Shown one piece after another: positions 49,352 through 59,700 of a DNA stretch of 64,000 bases (its first letter is position 1; the number at the start of each line of letters is the position of its first letter). The notes beneath the pieces were generated by a model. The model was not told the origin of the DNA, made no database searches, and worked only from the letters and a program-made list of their open reading frames with translations. The stretch comes from Warburgia ugandensis. Lineage: Eukaryota; Streptophyta; Magnoliopsida; Canellales; Canellaceae. The position numbers and the translations under genes were made by a program. The stretch is from contig CP141126.1 of the NCBI GenBank assembly GCA_035236585.1, positions 69,107,414 to 69,171,413 of the forward strand, given 5' to 3'.

Positions 49352-51921
49352 TGTAACGCCCGAGCAATTTACGCTATTTTTAACAAAAATCACCCAAAAT
49401 GGAGTTCGTATGAAGTTACGGCCGTTTAAAGATCAGGGGCAGTTCTGGAATTTAAACAGAAAAACGAAAAGACACGAAAAATGCAGGGGGGCATTTTGAT
49501 AACGGCACCCCTTGTCGTCTTCAACCTCTAAACCCCTCCAGAAAACCGTTTTTCCTGATTTCTCCAGAACACCCCAGGGGAAAGGGCAGCATCGCCATTG
49601 AGGGGCACTACCTTATCCCCTCTATAAAAACCCCATCTCCCCTCTCCAAAAAACATGTTTTCCGACATTTTTTCCAATCGTTTGAGACTGGGGTTTCCAG
49701 CAAAAACTGGAAACCTGTCTCTCTGCAATCTCCGGCAACAACCAGGCCCTAGTTAGGCTGGCCATCTCCCCATGCCCCTCTCTTCTCTTATTCCGGCCTT
49801 GCACGATTTCCCCCTTCTTTGAGTTTTCCAGCAACAAGGGTTTGGGCAGGCAACCTACCAGGCGGGAAGAGCACCATCTCCGGCTGCCAGGTAAGCCATC
49901 CCTCCTTCATTTCCTCTCCATTTCGCTTCCCCCAGGCTAGATCCATTCCGGATGTGGTCTTTTCCAGTCGTTTTCCAGCTAGAAAATGTTCCAAGTCGGC
50001 TTGGGCCAGCCCTGCACGAACCATGCGTCCCAGGGACGCCATGCTATACTTGCACCTGGGACTGGGTCTTGGGACGGGTTCTAGGTGTACGACAGTGCGT
50101 ACACTGTCCTAGGTACGGCCTTCAGGTGTGCGCGTGACATGGGGCACGGGTCTTGGCTCGACCAGGGTGCACGGGGTGCCCTGGGAGTTGAGACATGCCA
50201 TGCTACAAGGTGCGTCCATGTGATGATGCGCGTCATAGCGCGTCACTTAAGCATGCATGCGCCCATGCAAAATGCAGTCCCTGGCATGGCCTTTGGGTGT
50301 GCACGCATGTAAGACTGTCGCAGTTCAACCAGGATACATGGGTGTCCTGGGAATTGGGGCATGCGGACCTAATGAGACTTTAAAATTAGGATCATAGGAC
50401 CATTCATAGAATTTATCTATTGAATAAGTAGGTCCATATTATAAGAGCTAGCCTGGTAGTGAATTAGGCAAGGACCTTGGACCCAATAGGCAGAGCTAGT
50501 GATCTAATGACTAAATGGATTGAAATTAATAAGGACTCCTTGTATCCATTCATACCCAGGAGTTTATAAATGAGACCCAGGGACGGGTTGAAGGGATAAA
50601 GGATGAGACTCCAGGAGACTTTGAGGTAGGTGCTCTATCGCTACTAGACTTTTAAAAAGAACCATGATTGTTTTGAATGCATGTTTTAAGTATAAATTAT
50701 ATAACTTGTCTAGCATGACTTATTTTATGGCTTGTTTAGCATATAAATGAATTCAGCATGCATATGATTAAATACATTATGCATAGACATGTTTTGCAAA
50801 CAATTACATATATTGCATGATTTGTGAGCATTGAGTTCTTGAAAATTTGCATGTCCTTGAGGGTTACCAAAAGATGCTGGAGTGCCCAAAAGACACTGGG
50901 TAGGTAGTTGTGAGGGACCTAAAGAGGATAGGTTTTGAAAAAGGGGTTTCTACTTGTTTGATATGATATGATTTGGGCTGATAAGCTTGTGGGTGCTATG
51001 CCGAGAGGTTTGGGTTGGCCTCCAGCCTCTACCACTATTAGGTGGATGGGTACCATGCCCAAAAAGGGCAATGTCCCTACGTCGACTACATGTGGTACAG
51101 GGAGCTACCACTGGTGTCACAGCACTGGGTCGACATGTCATATGCCCCGTTGAGGCTATGACGGAGTGTCCTCAAGTACGCGAGGACCACACAGCAGCGA
51201 GGTCGTGGGCATAGTTGGACCCTATGGTTTCGTGGATTTACTTGCATTGCATATGGCATGACATGAGGTTGGTCGACCATACCAGATATCCATGAGTTGG
51301 ATTCAGTTGAGCATCTTATGCATATCATTATGTTATGATATATGATACTTTCGACTTGGAATGCTATTCTTTAAGTCATCAGTATTCTGATTTGACAGTG
51401 GTTTTTAATATTGATATTGAACATGATTGTTCGAACATGCACATGTTTTAAAGAGCATATGATTTTAAACATAGCATGCAAAACTAGTAGTGATAGACTC
51501 CTACTGAGTATAGTATATACTCACCCTATCCTTAACATTTTTTAGGATAGTTCCACTCACAAATAGAAGATGCCTCAGGAGATACTAGTGCTATGAGCAA
51601 GTGAATCAAACAAGAGACAATTGTACATGTAAGTAAACTCTTTACCCTTTGGACATGTATTTGTATTTATTTACAATTGGGCTGTGTGCTGTGACTGGAT
51701 AGACCTGGGGAAAAACATTTATGATTTCTGAAGTTTTTCAAAAACTACTTTGATTGTTGTGAAAGCAAATGACACTCGGGGTTTTCAAAATGAGTTTAGA
51801 ACAAAAGATTTTCCGCTGCATTGCATGGTTTTTATAAAATGCTTTTCAAATAGGGATGCATCCCACCTTAGGAATTTAGATCTTGCATTTAAAAATGCAT
51901 GAGAAAACCCGGGTCGTCCCA
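49352..51921 (+). mobile_element. 3' LTR of D (2570 bp)
   Basis: This LTR starts TGTAACGCCCGAGC and ends near GGGTCGTCCCA. It has a TATAAAAA box at 49623, a GC-rich stretch at 49980-50360 matching C 43730-44130, and the shared GC-rich block at 50985-51300. Confidence 0.85.
49623..49630 (+). promoter_or_regulatory. TATA box of LTR D
   Basis: TATAAAAA lies ~270 bp into the LTR, after CCTTATCCCCTC. Confidence 0.5.
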
Positions 51922-51926
51922 GATAT

Positions 51927-54340
51927 AGTGTGTGTGATTCTAGGCATGAAGCATAATCATAAAACCAGAAATTTAATGAACTTTAAGTATGGTAATAACC
52001 AAGAAAAACTTTGCACCAATCATAAACTTTATTGGAGGGAATTTGGTACATGAATTGTCCACATATACATATAGAACAAAGCTGAAAATTATGCACTATT
52101 CTAATACCAAGAAATTGATTAAAAAAAACCTTACACACTCTTCAACAATCTCAAATGAGTCATTGACATCATACATGTGAAACCCGAAAAACAAATCAAG
52201 TGAGTAAGAGCATGGATATGGAAAAGAAATCAACAAGAACTAGTCCTAAATCTTAGAGAGAAACAAGAAAAAGATGAAGGGAAAAAAGATTCAAAGCTAC
52301 AATCCTCTTAGTTGTCACTATAAGAGTAAAGATAACTTTGATTGTAAAAAATTAAGCAAGAAAAATAAGTGAAGTGAAAGCAAGAGTGAAAGCAGAATAA
52401 AGGAACTATGTGTATGAAGCTTAGGAAACAAAAAAAGCAATAAACAACCAATGAAAGGAAGGAATTAAAGCATGGTACCAACCTGGAAATGAAGTGCAAA
52501 AACCAAAGAAACAAGGCAGGGAAAAGGTGTGGAAGACAACAAAAGGCAGCCAAGATGTTGAAATCCAAATCTCTAAGAATATTTCCAATGAGTTAGAAGC
52601 AACCCCTCTTACTTGAATTATGAGTCGAATTCCATGGGGTACATATAAAGTTTTAATTTCCAATTTGATAAGATCCTATATAGGAACAAAAATGAAAATC
52701 AGAACTAGCACTCAAGTTAGGAAAGTTAGGTGGTTGATTAGAGATGGAAGATTAGAAGGTTAAGTGAGGTGGGTGAGGTGGACTTTCTAATTATGAGCAA
52801 AGGAAAGGAGGAAGGGACCACTTTCGAAGGAGCTGCTCCTCTTCCCTAAGTGTTTCACATGGGAAACCTTAATGGAAGTGAAAAGAGGGAGGAAATAGAT
52901 AGGAAGGTGAGGTAGTTGAGTAGGGGAATGGAAGTAGAAAGTATGAGTTGGTGGAGTGTATAAATTTAGAAGGGGAAGTGCCACTTTTCAAGGAATTAGG
53001 CATGGAACTCCTTCCCTTCTAAGTATGTCATGTGGTGGGTAGGAAAGAGAGAGAAAATATAGGAAAAAAGATTTGTAAAGATAAGGAAATTTGACGTAGT
53101 TTCTCTCTTGATTGGTCCACCTATGCTTGTATATCTTACCATGTTGTTTATCACTCAAATTCCTTTCTAATTATCCCTTTAGCATAAGATAGTTGCTTCC
53201 ATATGGTATGGCTCTCATGTGTCTTGGTGTCTCACTTTGATCACTTGAGTGGCTAATTCTTTAGGCTTCAAGGTTTGAATGGCTTGGTTTCCTTAGGCTT
53301 TCTTGTTAGCCTAGAAACTTCAGGCATGACTCCAATTCTCATGCAAAGGTGGTGGAATTGCATGGATTATTGCATGAGCCCAATTTAGTCATCTTTGATG
53401 CTTCCAATTATTTTCCTAGACATAATTTGCTTGCCTTAAGATGATCTTGAACCTCGATTGAGCTATGAAATGATGAAATTTAGGTCTTTGTACCTCTTTT
53501 GATCTTGATCTTGAAATCTTATCTTTCTTGATCTCAATGGTTGGATCATCTTCTTAACAGCTACAAAAGAGTAAAAACCCTAATTAAATCTAAGAAAATT
53601 ATGAAAATTCACATGCTTACTCTGGATCAGCTCTTGAACCTACCAAATATTAAACTTTGGAATGATTAGGTCGGAAATACACATGTTATAAAATTTTAGA
53701 AAAACCATAGAATAATGCCTATAATTTATAATACATGGACTACAAATTGGGTACTTTTATACAAAATTGAACACTTGTCAACCCCCCTCCCCCATTTAGC
53801 CAACAAGTATTTTTATAGTCTTAAGAAAAGCATAATGAAAATAAAATTGGTTGCCATTTTTGTAGGTACTAATGATTGCATTTAGCATGTGTAACAAGTC
53901 CTTAAACACCTAGGTTACATCTACTGGACGAGTTAAGCCTTGTGAGGATTTGCAATGAATATACCCACAAAATTCAATAAGGCTAAGTCCTTTATTTTAT
54001 CATAGAGAATTCTCTTCCATTCACTCTACTAGATTTTAAAATGTAGTAAAGATGAATGATAAATTCTACAATTTTTCTGCATACCAAAGCCATTTTAATA
54101 CAGTTATATATCAGAGTGCAATGTGTGTGCATGTTACATAAGTCATGATTTCTAAATGGATATGCTTACACTCCATTGGAATAATGTTTTGACCTCAAAT
54201 TCTCATTGATGTACACATAGAAATAAAGCTCTCAGAGAAAAAGGGGTCAAACAAATTTCTCTCACTATGTTAATGGATCTAACAAGACTGATCGTTCACA
54301 TAATTTTAAGAACAAATGCGATAAGTAATGCGATCACTAT
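51927..54340 (-). mobile_element. J-left: 3' end of an Athila-like element, minus strand
   Basis: The LTR starts TGACAAGTGTTCAATTTTG at 53780 on the minus strand and runs down to ~51927, where D adjoins. The preceding polypurine tract is GGGGGAGGGGGG (~53782-53795). Sequence 53800-54340 is the element's 3' untranslated region. Both parts are mirrored by J-right. No coding domain is seen. Incomplete and old. Confidence 0.72.
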
Positions 54341-55084
54341 GAATAGATGCCATTATCAAGACCAGCAAGGGTAATTCACTTTTAACTCATTCCTATTTGT
54401 ATCTTCTTTAAGGCTATCTTACACCTTAAGATCAATAGGTCTTTATATAGGACGAAAGGTAGGCTTGGGAATGGTTTTGAAAGAAAGCATAAAAGGGTTC
54501 AAAATTTCAAATATAAGTAGAAGCTTCACTAATTGTTGTTTGGACCCTTTGAGCCTCTTGGTAAGCCTTTTCTTTTTTAAGCCAATTTACCTTGACCCAA
54601 AGAATACCCATTGCTAGTCTTTCAAAATGAGTAGGGATGATAGGAAAATAAGAAAAAAGACAAAACTCAAAGAAGTGAAAAATATCAAAGTGTTTACATA
54701 GAAATAAAAAAATCTTTCTTCAAAGACTAAAAAAGAAAAGTGTTCCTTCTTAGAAATAAAAGGAAAAGAAAGAAAAAGAGTATTATCTGAAAAAGTGAAA
54801 AGAAAAGAAAAAGTTGAAATTAAAATATAGAAATATTTAGTTCTAGTACAACCAAAGAAAAGTTGTCCAAACAAATATTCATTTGAAGACCTCTAATTAG
54901 ATTTGAAATATTAAATTCTTATACCATTCTTTTCAGAACCCTACATAAGCATATGTTTTGTCCTATCTAAAGACCTATTGATATTAGGAGGAACACAACC
55001 CTAATCAGGATGTAAATAGTAAGGAATAAAAGGTGGTTGTTCTTTATGTTCTTGGTAATGGTATCCATTCTAAGGGATCATAAT
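54341..55084. other. Spacer between the inverted J copies
   Basis: AT-rich, with an A/G-rich stretch (54630-54830, AAAGAAAAG-type). The left part carries TTAAGCCAATTTACCTTGAC, typical of sequence downstream of Athila pol, so it is probably further decayed element sequence. No gene seen. Confidence 0.45.
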
Positions 55085-57529
55085 CTTTGTCTGATTAGTG
55101 CTTATCAGGTTATGTGAACCATCAGATTATTATGCAGAGTCACATAGTGAGAGAAATTTGTTTGACCCTTTCTTTGAGAGCTTTATTTTTGAGAGTATAC
55201 TAGTGAGAATTTGAGGTCAAGACATCTTTCCAAAGTAGGAATAAGCATATCTATTTGAAAGTCTTAAATTATGGAACTGCACACACACTGCACTCCAAGA
55301 TGAAACTGGAATAAAATGGCTTTGGTATGTGGGTAATTTGTGAAATTTCTCATTCATCATTATTAAGTTGTTAAAGTTAGTAGAATAATAATGGATGAGA
55401 ATTCTCTCAGATAAAATTAAGGAGCTTAGCCTTAAGGTATTTGTGTGTATATTCACTACAAACCCTCATGAGGCTAAACTTGTTTATTAGAGGTAACCTA
55501 GGGGTTTAAGGGCTAGTTACATGTGCTAAATGCAACTATGATTACCTATGAAAAAGGGAAACCACATTTGTTTTCATGATCTTTTAAATGTTTTTCTTGA
55601 GACTAATAAAATGTTGGTTGGGGGGTGTAGTAAGTGTTCAATTTTGTATGAAAAGTACACAATTATTGTTTCATGTGATATAAAATATAGAGTTATTTTT
55701 AGGTTTTCTTGAAATTTCATAACACATGCATTTCTAACCTAATAATTCAAAAGTTTGATATTCTGTAGGCTCAGAAGCTAATCCAAAGTATGTATGTGAA
55801 TTGTTATAATTTTCTAGTATTTGATTAGGATTTTTTTTTTATATGTATTGAAATGAAGATCCAATAGCTAGCATTTGTCGAGGTTAGAATTAAAGATTGA
55901 GTCAAGGCTTAACATTTTAAAGTAGATCAAGGTCTAAGATCATATCAAGGCAAGATGATGAATTAATGGAAGCAATTGGATGAGCTAAAGGTGACTAAAA
56001 TGAGCCCATGAAGCAAGCAATGCATTTTCACCACCTTTGCATGGGAGCCGTTCATGCCACCTTAGCATATAAGTCATGAGAGAATGTGACAAGCTAAGGA
56101 ATTCAAGCCAAGTGATTTAAGCCAAGGGTCTGAGCCATGAAGCCAAGCCATATGCACCCTCAAAGTGAGCCACGCAAGCTAATTATGCCAAATGCCACAA
56201 GGAGTCATATAGTTGGAGGAGAAGTCATGCAATGGCCCACTTTCTAAATTTGGATTTTTAAGGTTTATTTAAAAAATTTGAGAGAATTATGTAAAAGGTA
56301 AAATAACCATGCATTGTTGGTGCTATCAAGAGAGAAACCCTACTTTCCTATTCCATCACCCACTATTTTTCCATTCAAAATTGACCTAGGGTTACAAGTT
56401 AAAGGAGGGAGGCACTTCCATGGAAAAAGATGGGGTTTCCTAATTGGTGATCAAATGGGACCATTTTTCATAAACTTTATTACTTACATATTCCTTGTTC
56501 AAAATTAGAAACCAGCCCTCTTATCTCTCTTATGTCATCTTCCCAACTCTCTTTATTATATCTTCTAACTTACATCATCATGTTTTCACCCCTTCCTAAG
56601 TTAGGAAACCACTTATCTATATATAGCCCCATGTTCCATATGAATTTTCCACATAGAGGTTGGGTGAGACAACCATGAAAGGAGCACTCTTGCTTCAGAT
56701 CTTTTGAAGCTTTTCATTTGGGACTTCTTTGGTGCTTTTCTTCACTTGGTTTTCTTGTTAATATCTTGCTTTTTTGCTCTCCAATTTAGGTTAGTAAGTT
56801 ATTTGGTTTCTATTAGTTTCCTTGCCTTAGTTTAGTTCTTGTTTTGCTCTCTTTTTCACCTATTTTTTCCATCTTCTTGCTCTCTCTTCTTCAATCCGTT
56901 TCATCCATTTCTATTTGACATTCAATCAAAATTCAAGGTAGATTTTCTCTGGTAGTGACAATCAAGAGAATAGTTAACTTAAGTTTTTCATTTCCCCTCT
57001 TGAAATTCATAGTTTTTCATTATTTCTCCCCATATTATACATTTAATTTCCCATAGCTAGTTCACCCTTTTAGCCTTCTTTTCTGGAAAATTCTTTTCAA
57101 AGTTTTCTTTGAATATCATTATACCTTAGATTTGGAGCTTTCAATTGAATTTTTTTTTTGTATTTTAAATATATTTTTGCAAGCTTGAATAGTGCACAAA
57201 TTTCATAATTTGTAAAAAGTTTTATTAGCATAATTTTTATGCAATCTAGAAATGAATCAATAAAGTTGTGTGAGAGTTCTCTTAATGGAATTTTTATTTC
57301 ACCAAAGTACTTGTATTTGGGTTATTTACTTACATAAAAGCTATGGTTTTAATTGCTTCCCTATTCTTGGATTGTTTGATTTCTTAGGTAGTTAAAATCT
57401 GGAAATTTTCTCCCCTTAACTTTGTGCATTGTTTCTAGCCATCTAAACACCATATTTGCTTGAATTGTTAGGAATCTATTTAGCTTTTCATGTTGTTTAT
57501 TAGATCTAGCCATTATTTTTCATGGTAGT
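55085..57529 (+). mobile_element. J-right: 3' end of an Athila-like element, plus strand
   Basis: Sequence 55085-55624 mirrors 53790-54340. The LTR starts TGTAGTAAGTGTTCAATTTTG at 55625 after the polypurine tract GTTGGTTGGGGGG, and runs to 57529, where G3 adjoins. A TATATATAG box lies at 56618. LTR similarity to J-left continues through the first kilobase and beyond with moderate divergence. Incomplete and old. Confidence 0.72.
56618..56626 (+). promoter_or_regulatory. TATA box of LTR J-right
   Basis: TATATATAG lies ~1 kb into the LTR, followed by CCCCATGTTCC and a leader-like stretch. A splice-like or promoter role is not shown. Confidence 0.45.
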
Positions 57530-57970
57530 TGTGACAACTTGGGTTTTTGTAACACATTTTGTAAAACATTTTTCAAAGGCAGGGCCCTTAATGGTAAAAA
57601 AAATTTCACAAACAATGCAGCAAAAATTCTTTTCTCTTAAAATCATTTGTAGAAAAACCCAAGTCTCACCTCAAGATACATAATACACATAGACATTTTG
57701 TATAAAATAAATTTTTATTGAATACCAAGAATCATCCAGTAGTTCACTCTTACACAGTCCCTGTATTATCATTACAACCATTGTCCAAATTACATAATCC
57801 AAAGTTCAAACCTCACCTTACATTAAAAAGTTTCAATACAATACAATGCTCTCAAATGAAAATACATGTCTTCAAGGGACATACCCTGGTTGATTATTTT
57901 CTTCAAGTCTTCTATCGTCTTGAGCTCTTAAGTCTTCAAGCGTTACTTCCTTATGTCTCCTTCCCTGTAT

Positions 57971-58010
57971 CTAAGATATTGTAAACATTCAAATATTTAC
58001 AATATCTCAG
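57971..58010 (-). other. Conserved 40-nt hairpin, copy in G3
   Basis: The stem CTGAGATATTGTAAA/TTTACAATATCTTAG pairs at 14 of 15 positions, with loop TATTTGAATG on the minus strand. It sits at the same LTR position as in G1 and G2. Confidence 0.75.
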
Positions 58011-59279
58011 CAAGCTATGCTTGGTAGGGAATACAAAAATATACTACACTATTAAGAGAATACCTATCTTAGTCATCATTTCATCATGATTATTTAGTCA
58101 TGAGTTATCTCAATATAGAGTATATATGTTATTTATGTAGTATAGGATAAATTAGTTAAAATAGTGAAAATTGTTCAAAACTTGTTCCTTCCCCTGACAA
58201 TACTTCCACTTAGGAGATCAATATTCATCCAATTCTTATACATGGATTTTCTTTTCAGGAACTCATGTAGTGGCATTTCATCATGCCATGGAATTACACT
58301 ATGCCTATCATATGTGCATCATAATGCAAAATACATTAGGACTACTATTCCATAGTCTCAATCCGTATAGCATGCCTGGATAATTGTATAATCCTCCATT
58401 AATACCAACTATGGAAATAACAAATCCATGTCCTAATGGGGTGGACCATGGCTGTCACAATGGCAGCCTTCCCATTATTGCCCCACTCGACATTTAACCT
58501 CTCTTTGGGCATAGTATCCATCAAATAAATTTTAGTAAGAAGGTGGCGAAACCCTCATAACTTCCTTAGCATAGCATCCCTAGTCTTAACACTATGTAAA
58601 ACAAAATCACAAGCCACCATGCTTGTATGTAAAATACATTGTACATATTAGACGATGCGTCCGTTTAACTAAGGCTGGAATATTTTCTATGCCCTATTCT
58701 TAGGGTTTCCTTAGTATACACATCTCATTACTTTCACCTCATTTAATTAGGTCATTAGATAGTTGAATTGGATCATAGGGTTGGTTTACTTAGTTGGATC
58801 ATGTGATTGGATCATGACTATGCTAAGGTAGTAAGTATACTTATATCATGAAGGTCTATAATTACAGACAGAAGATCATGCATGTATACACATGAATCCT
58901 TAATATATTCTTGCACATCCACCTACCTTAAAGTGGTATCAAGGTCTTAATTCATACATCTCATGTGGTGTTCACTCCCTATTGTCCATCATGATCATGA
59001 TTCATACATTTGTCAAACCATACGTATCAAGTTATTCCTCTATAAAAGTATGTATTCTTATAAGGGATGCCCTAATTTTCCTTGAATCATATATGATCAA
59101 GGTTTCAAACCTTCTAAGTCCACAATCTACACTATAAGTAAAATCATAGAACAAAACTAAAATCCACATTATATTTCTTTTCTTTTTGTTTGTGATCCTT
59201 CAAGATCTCGCTTGGATCTTGTTTGATCTTCCTTATCTTATTTACAATTTTTATTAGGATTAAATGATCTACTAACCTT

Positions 59280-59700
59280 TTATGCTCTTATTATTATTAC
59301 TCAACTAGTTAATGCTTTACTAGTTAAGGATGGCTTATTCCATCCTAAGCTTATAAAGCTCCTCTTATGTCAAATTGGCTAAGGCTTACCAGCTGAATGG
59401 TTGAACACAAAGTGGTTACTTCAATCCTCATGTAAGGAGGCGTTTAGACCTCAGAAACATCAACGGAAGGTGAGGGAAGAGCGAGGCTCTATTATAGAAC
59501 CCCCTTAACCACCATGTTCATCATCCACTAGTGTGACCTTAACTCAACCTTTCATAAGGTTCCTATGAGCATTTTAACCCTAAGTACTCTTTCTAATTGA
59601 TTTTAATTAAATCCATGAACATTTAAATGTCATTTATGGAGTTTTATTATTCTCCTAATTTGGGCCAAGGAAATGATATTCCTTATATTGTCCTACTAAC
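59280..59700 (-). other. Shared leader-like non-coding module, copy in G3
   Basis: On the minus strand the core boxes GAGGTCTAAACGCCTCC and CATGAGGATTGAAGTAACC lie at 59410-59460. GCTCATAGGAACCTTATG follows at higher coordinates (~59550-59570). Confidence 0.72.

Larger units (their letters stand above)
46441..51921 (+). mobile_element. D: plus-strand copy of the C family (partial)
   Basis: Internal sequence 46441-49351 is the reverse complement match of the C interior, followed by a complete-looking 3' LTR (49352-51921). The primer-site end and 5' LTR are not present. No gag or pol domain is clear, though a faint chromodomain-like piece (KEVWSNLYMNKEA) near 48995-49040 and a GGACGAAATTC strip before the LTR suggest descent from a chromovirus with pol. 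Open stretches at 46789-47010 and 47643-47861 match no known domain. Old and incomplete. Confidence 0.8.

Noticed and set aside
54614-54874. Phe/Ser/Leu-rich frame that looks membrane-like
   Set aside because: It is the complement of an A/G-rich low-complexity run (AAAGAAAAG-type), so the hydrophobic look is compositional. An env-like relic is possible by position but not supported.
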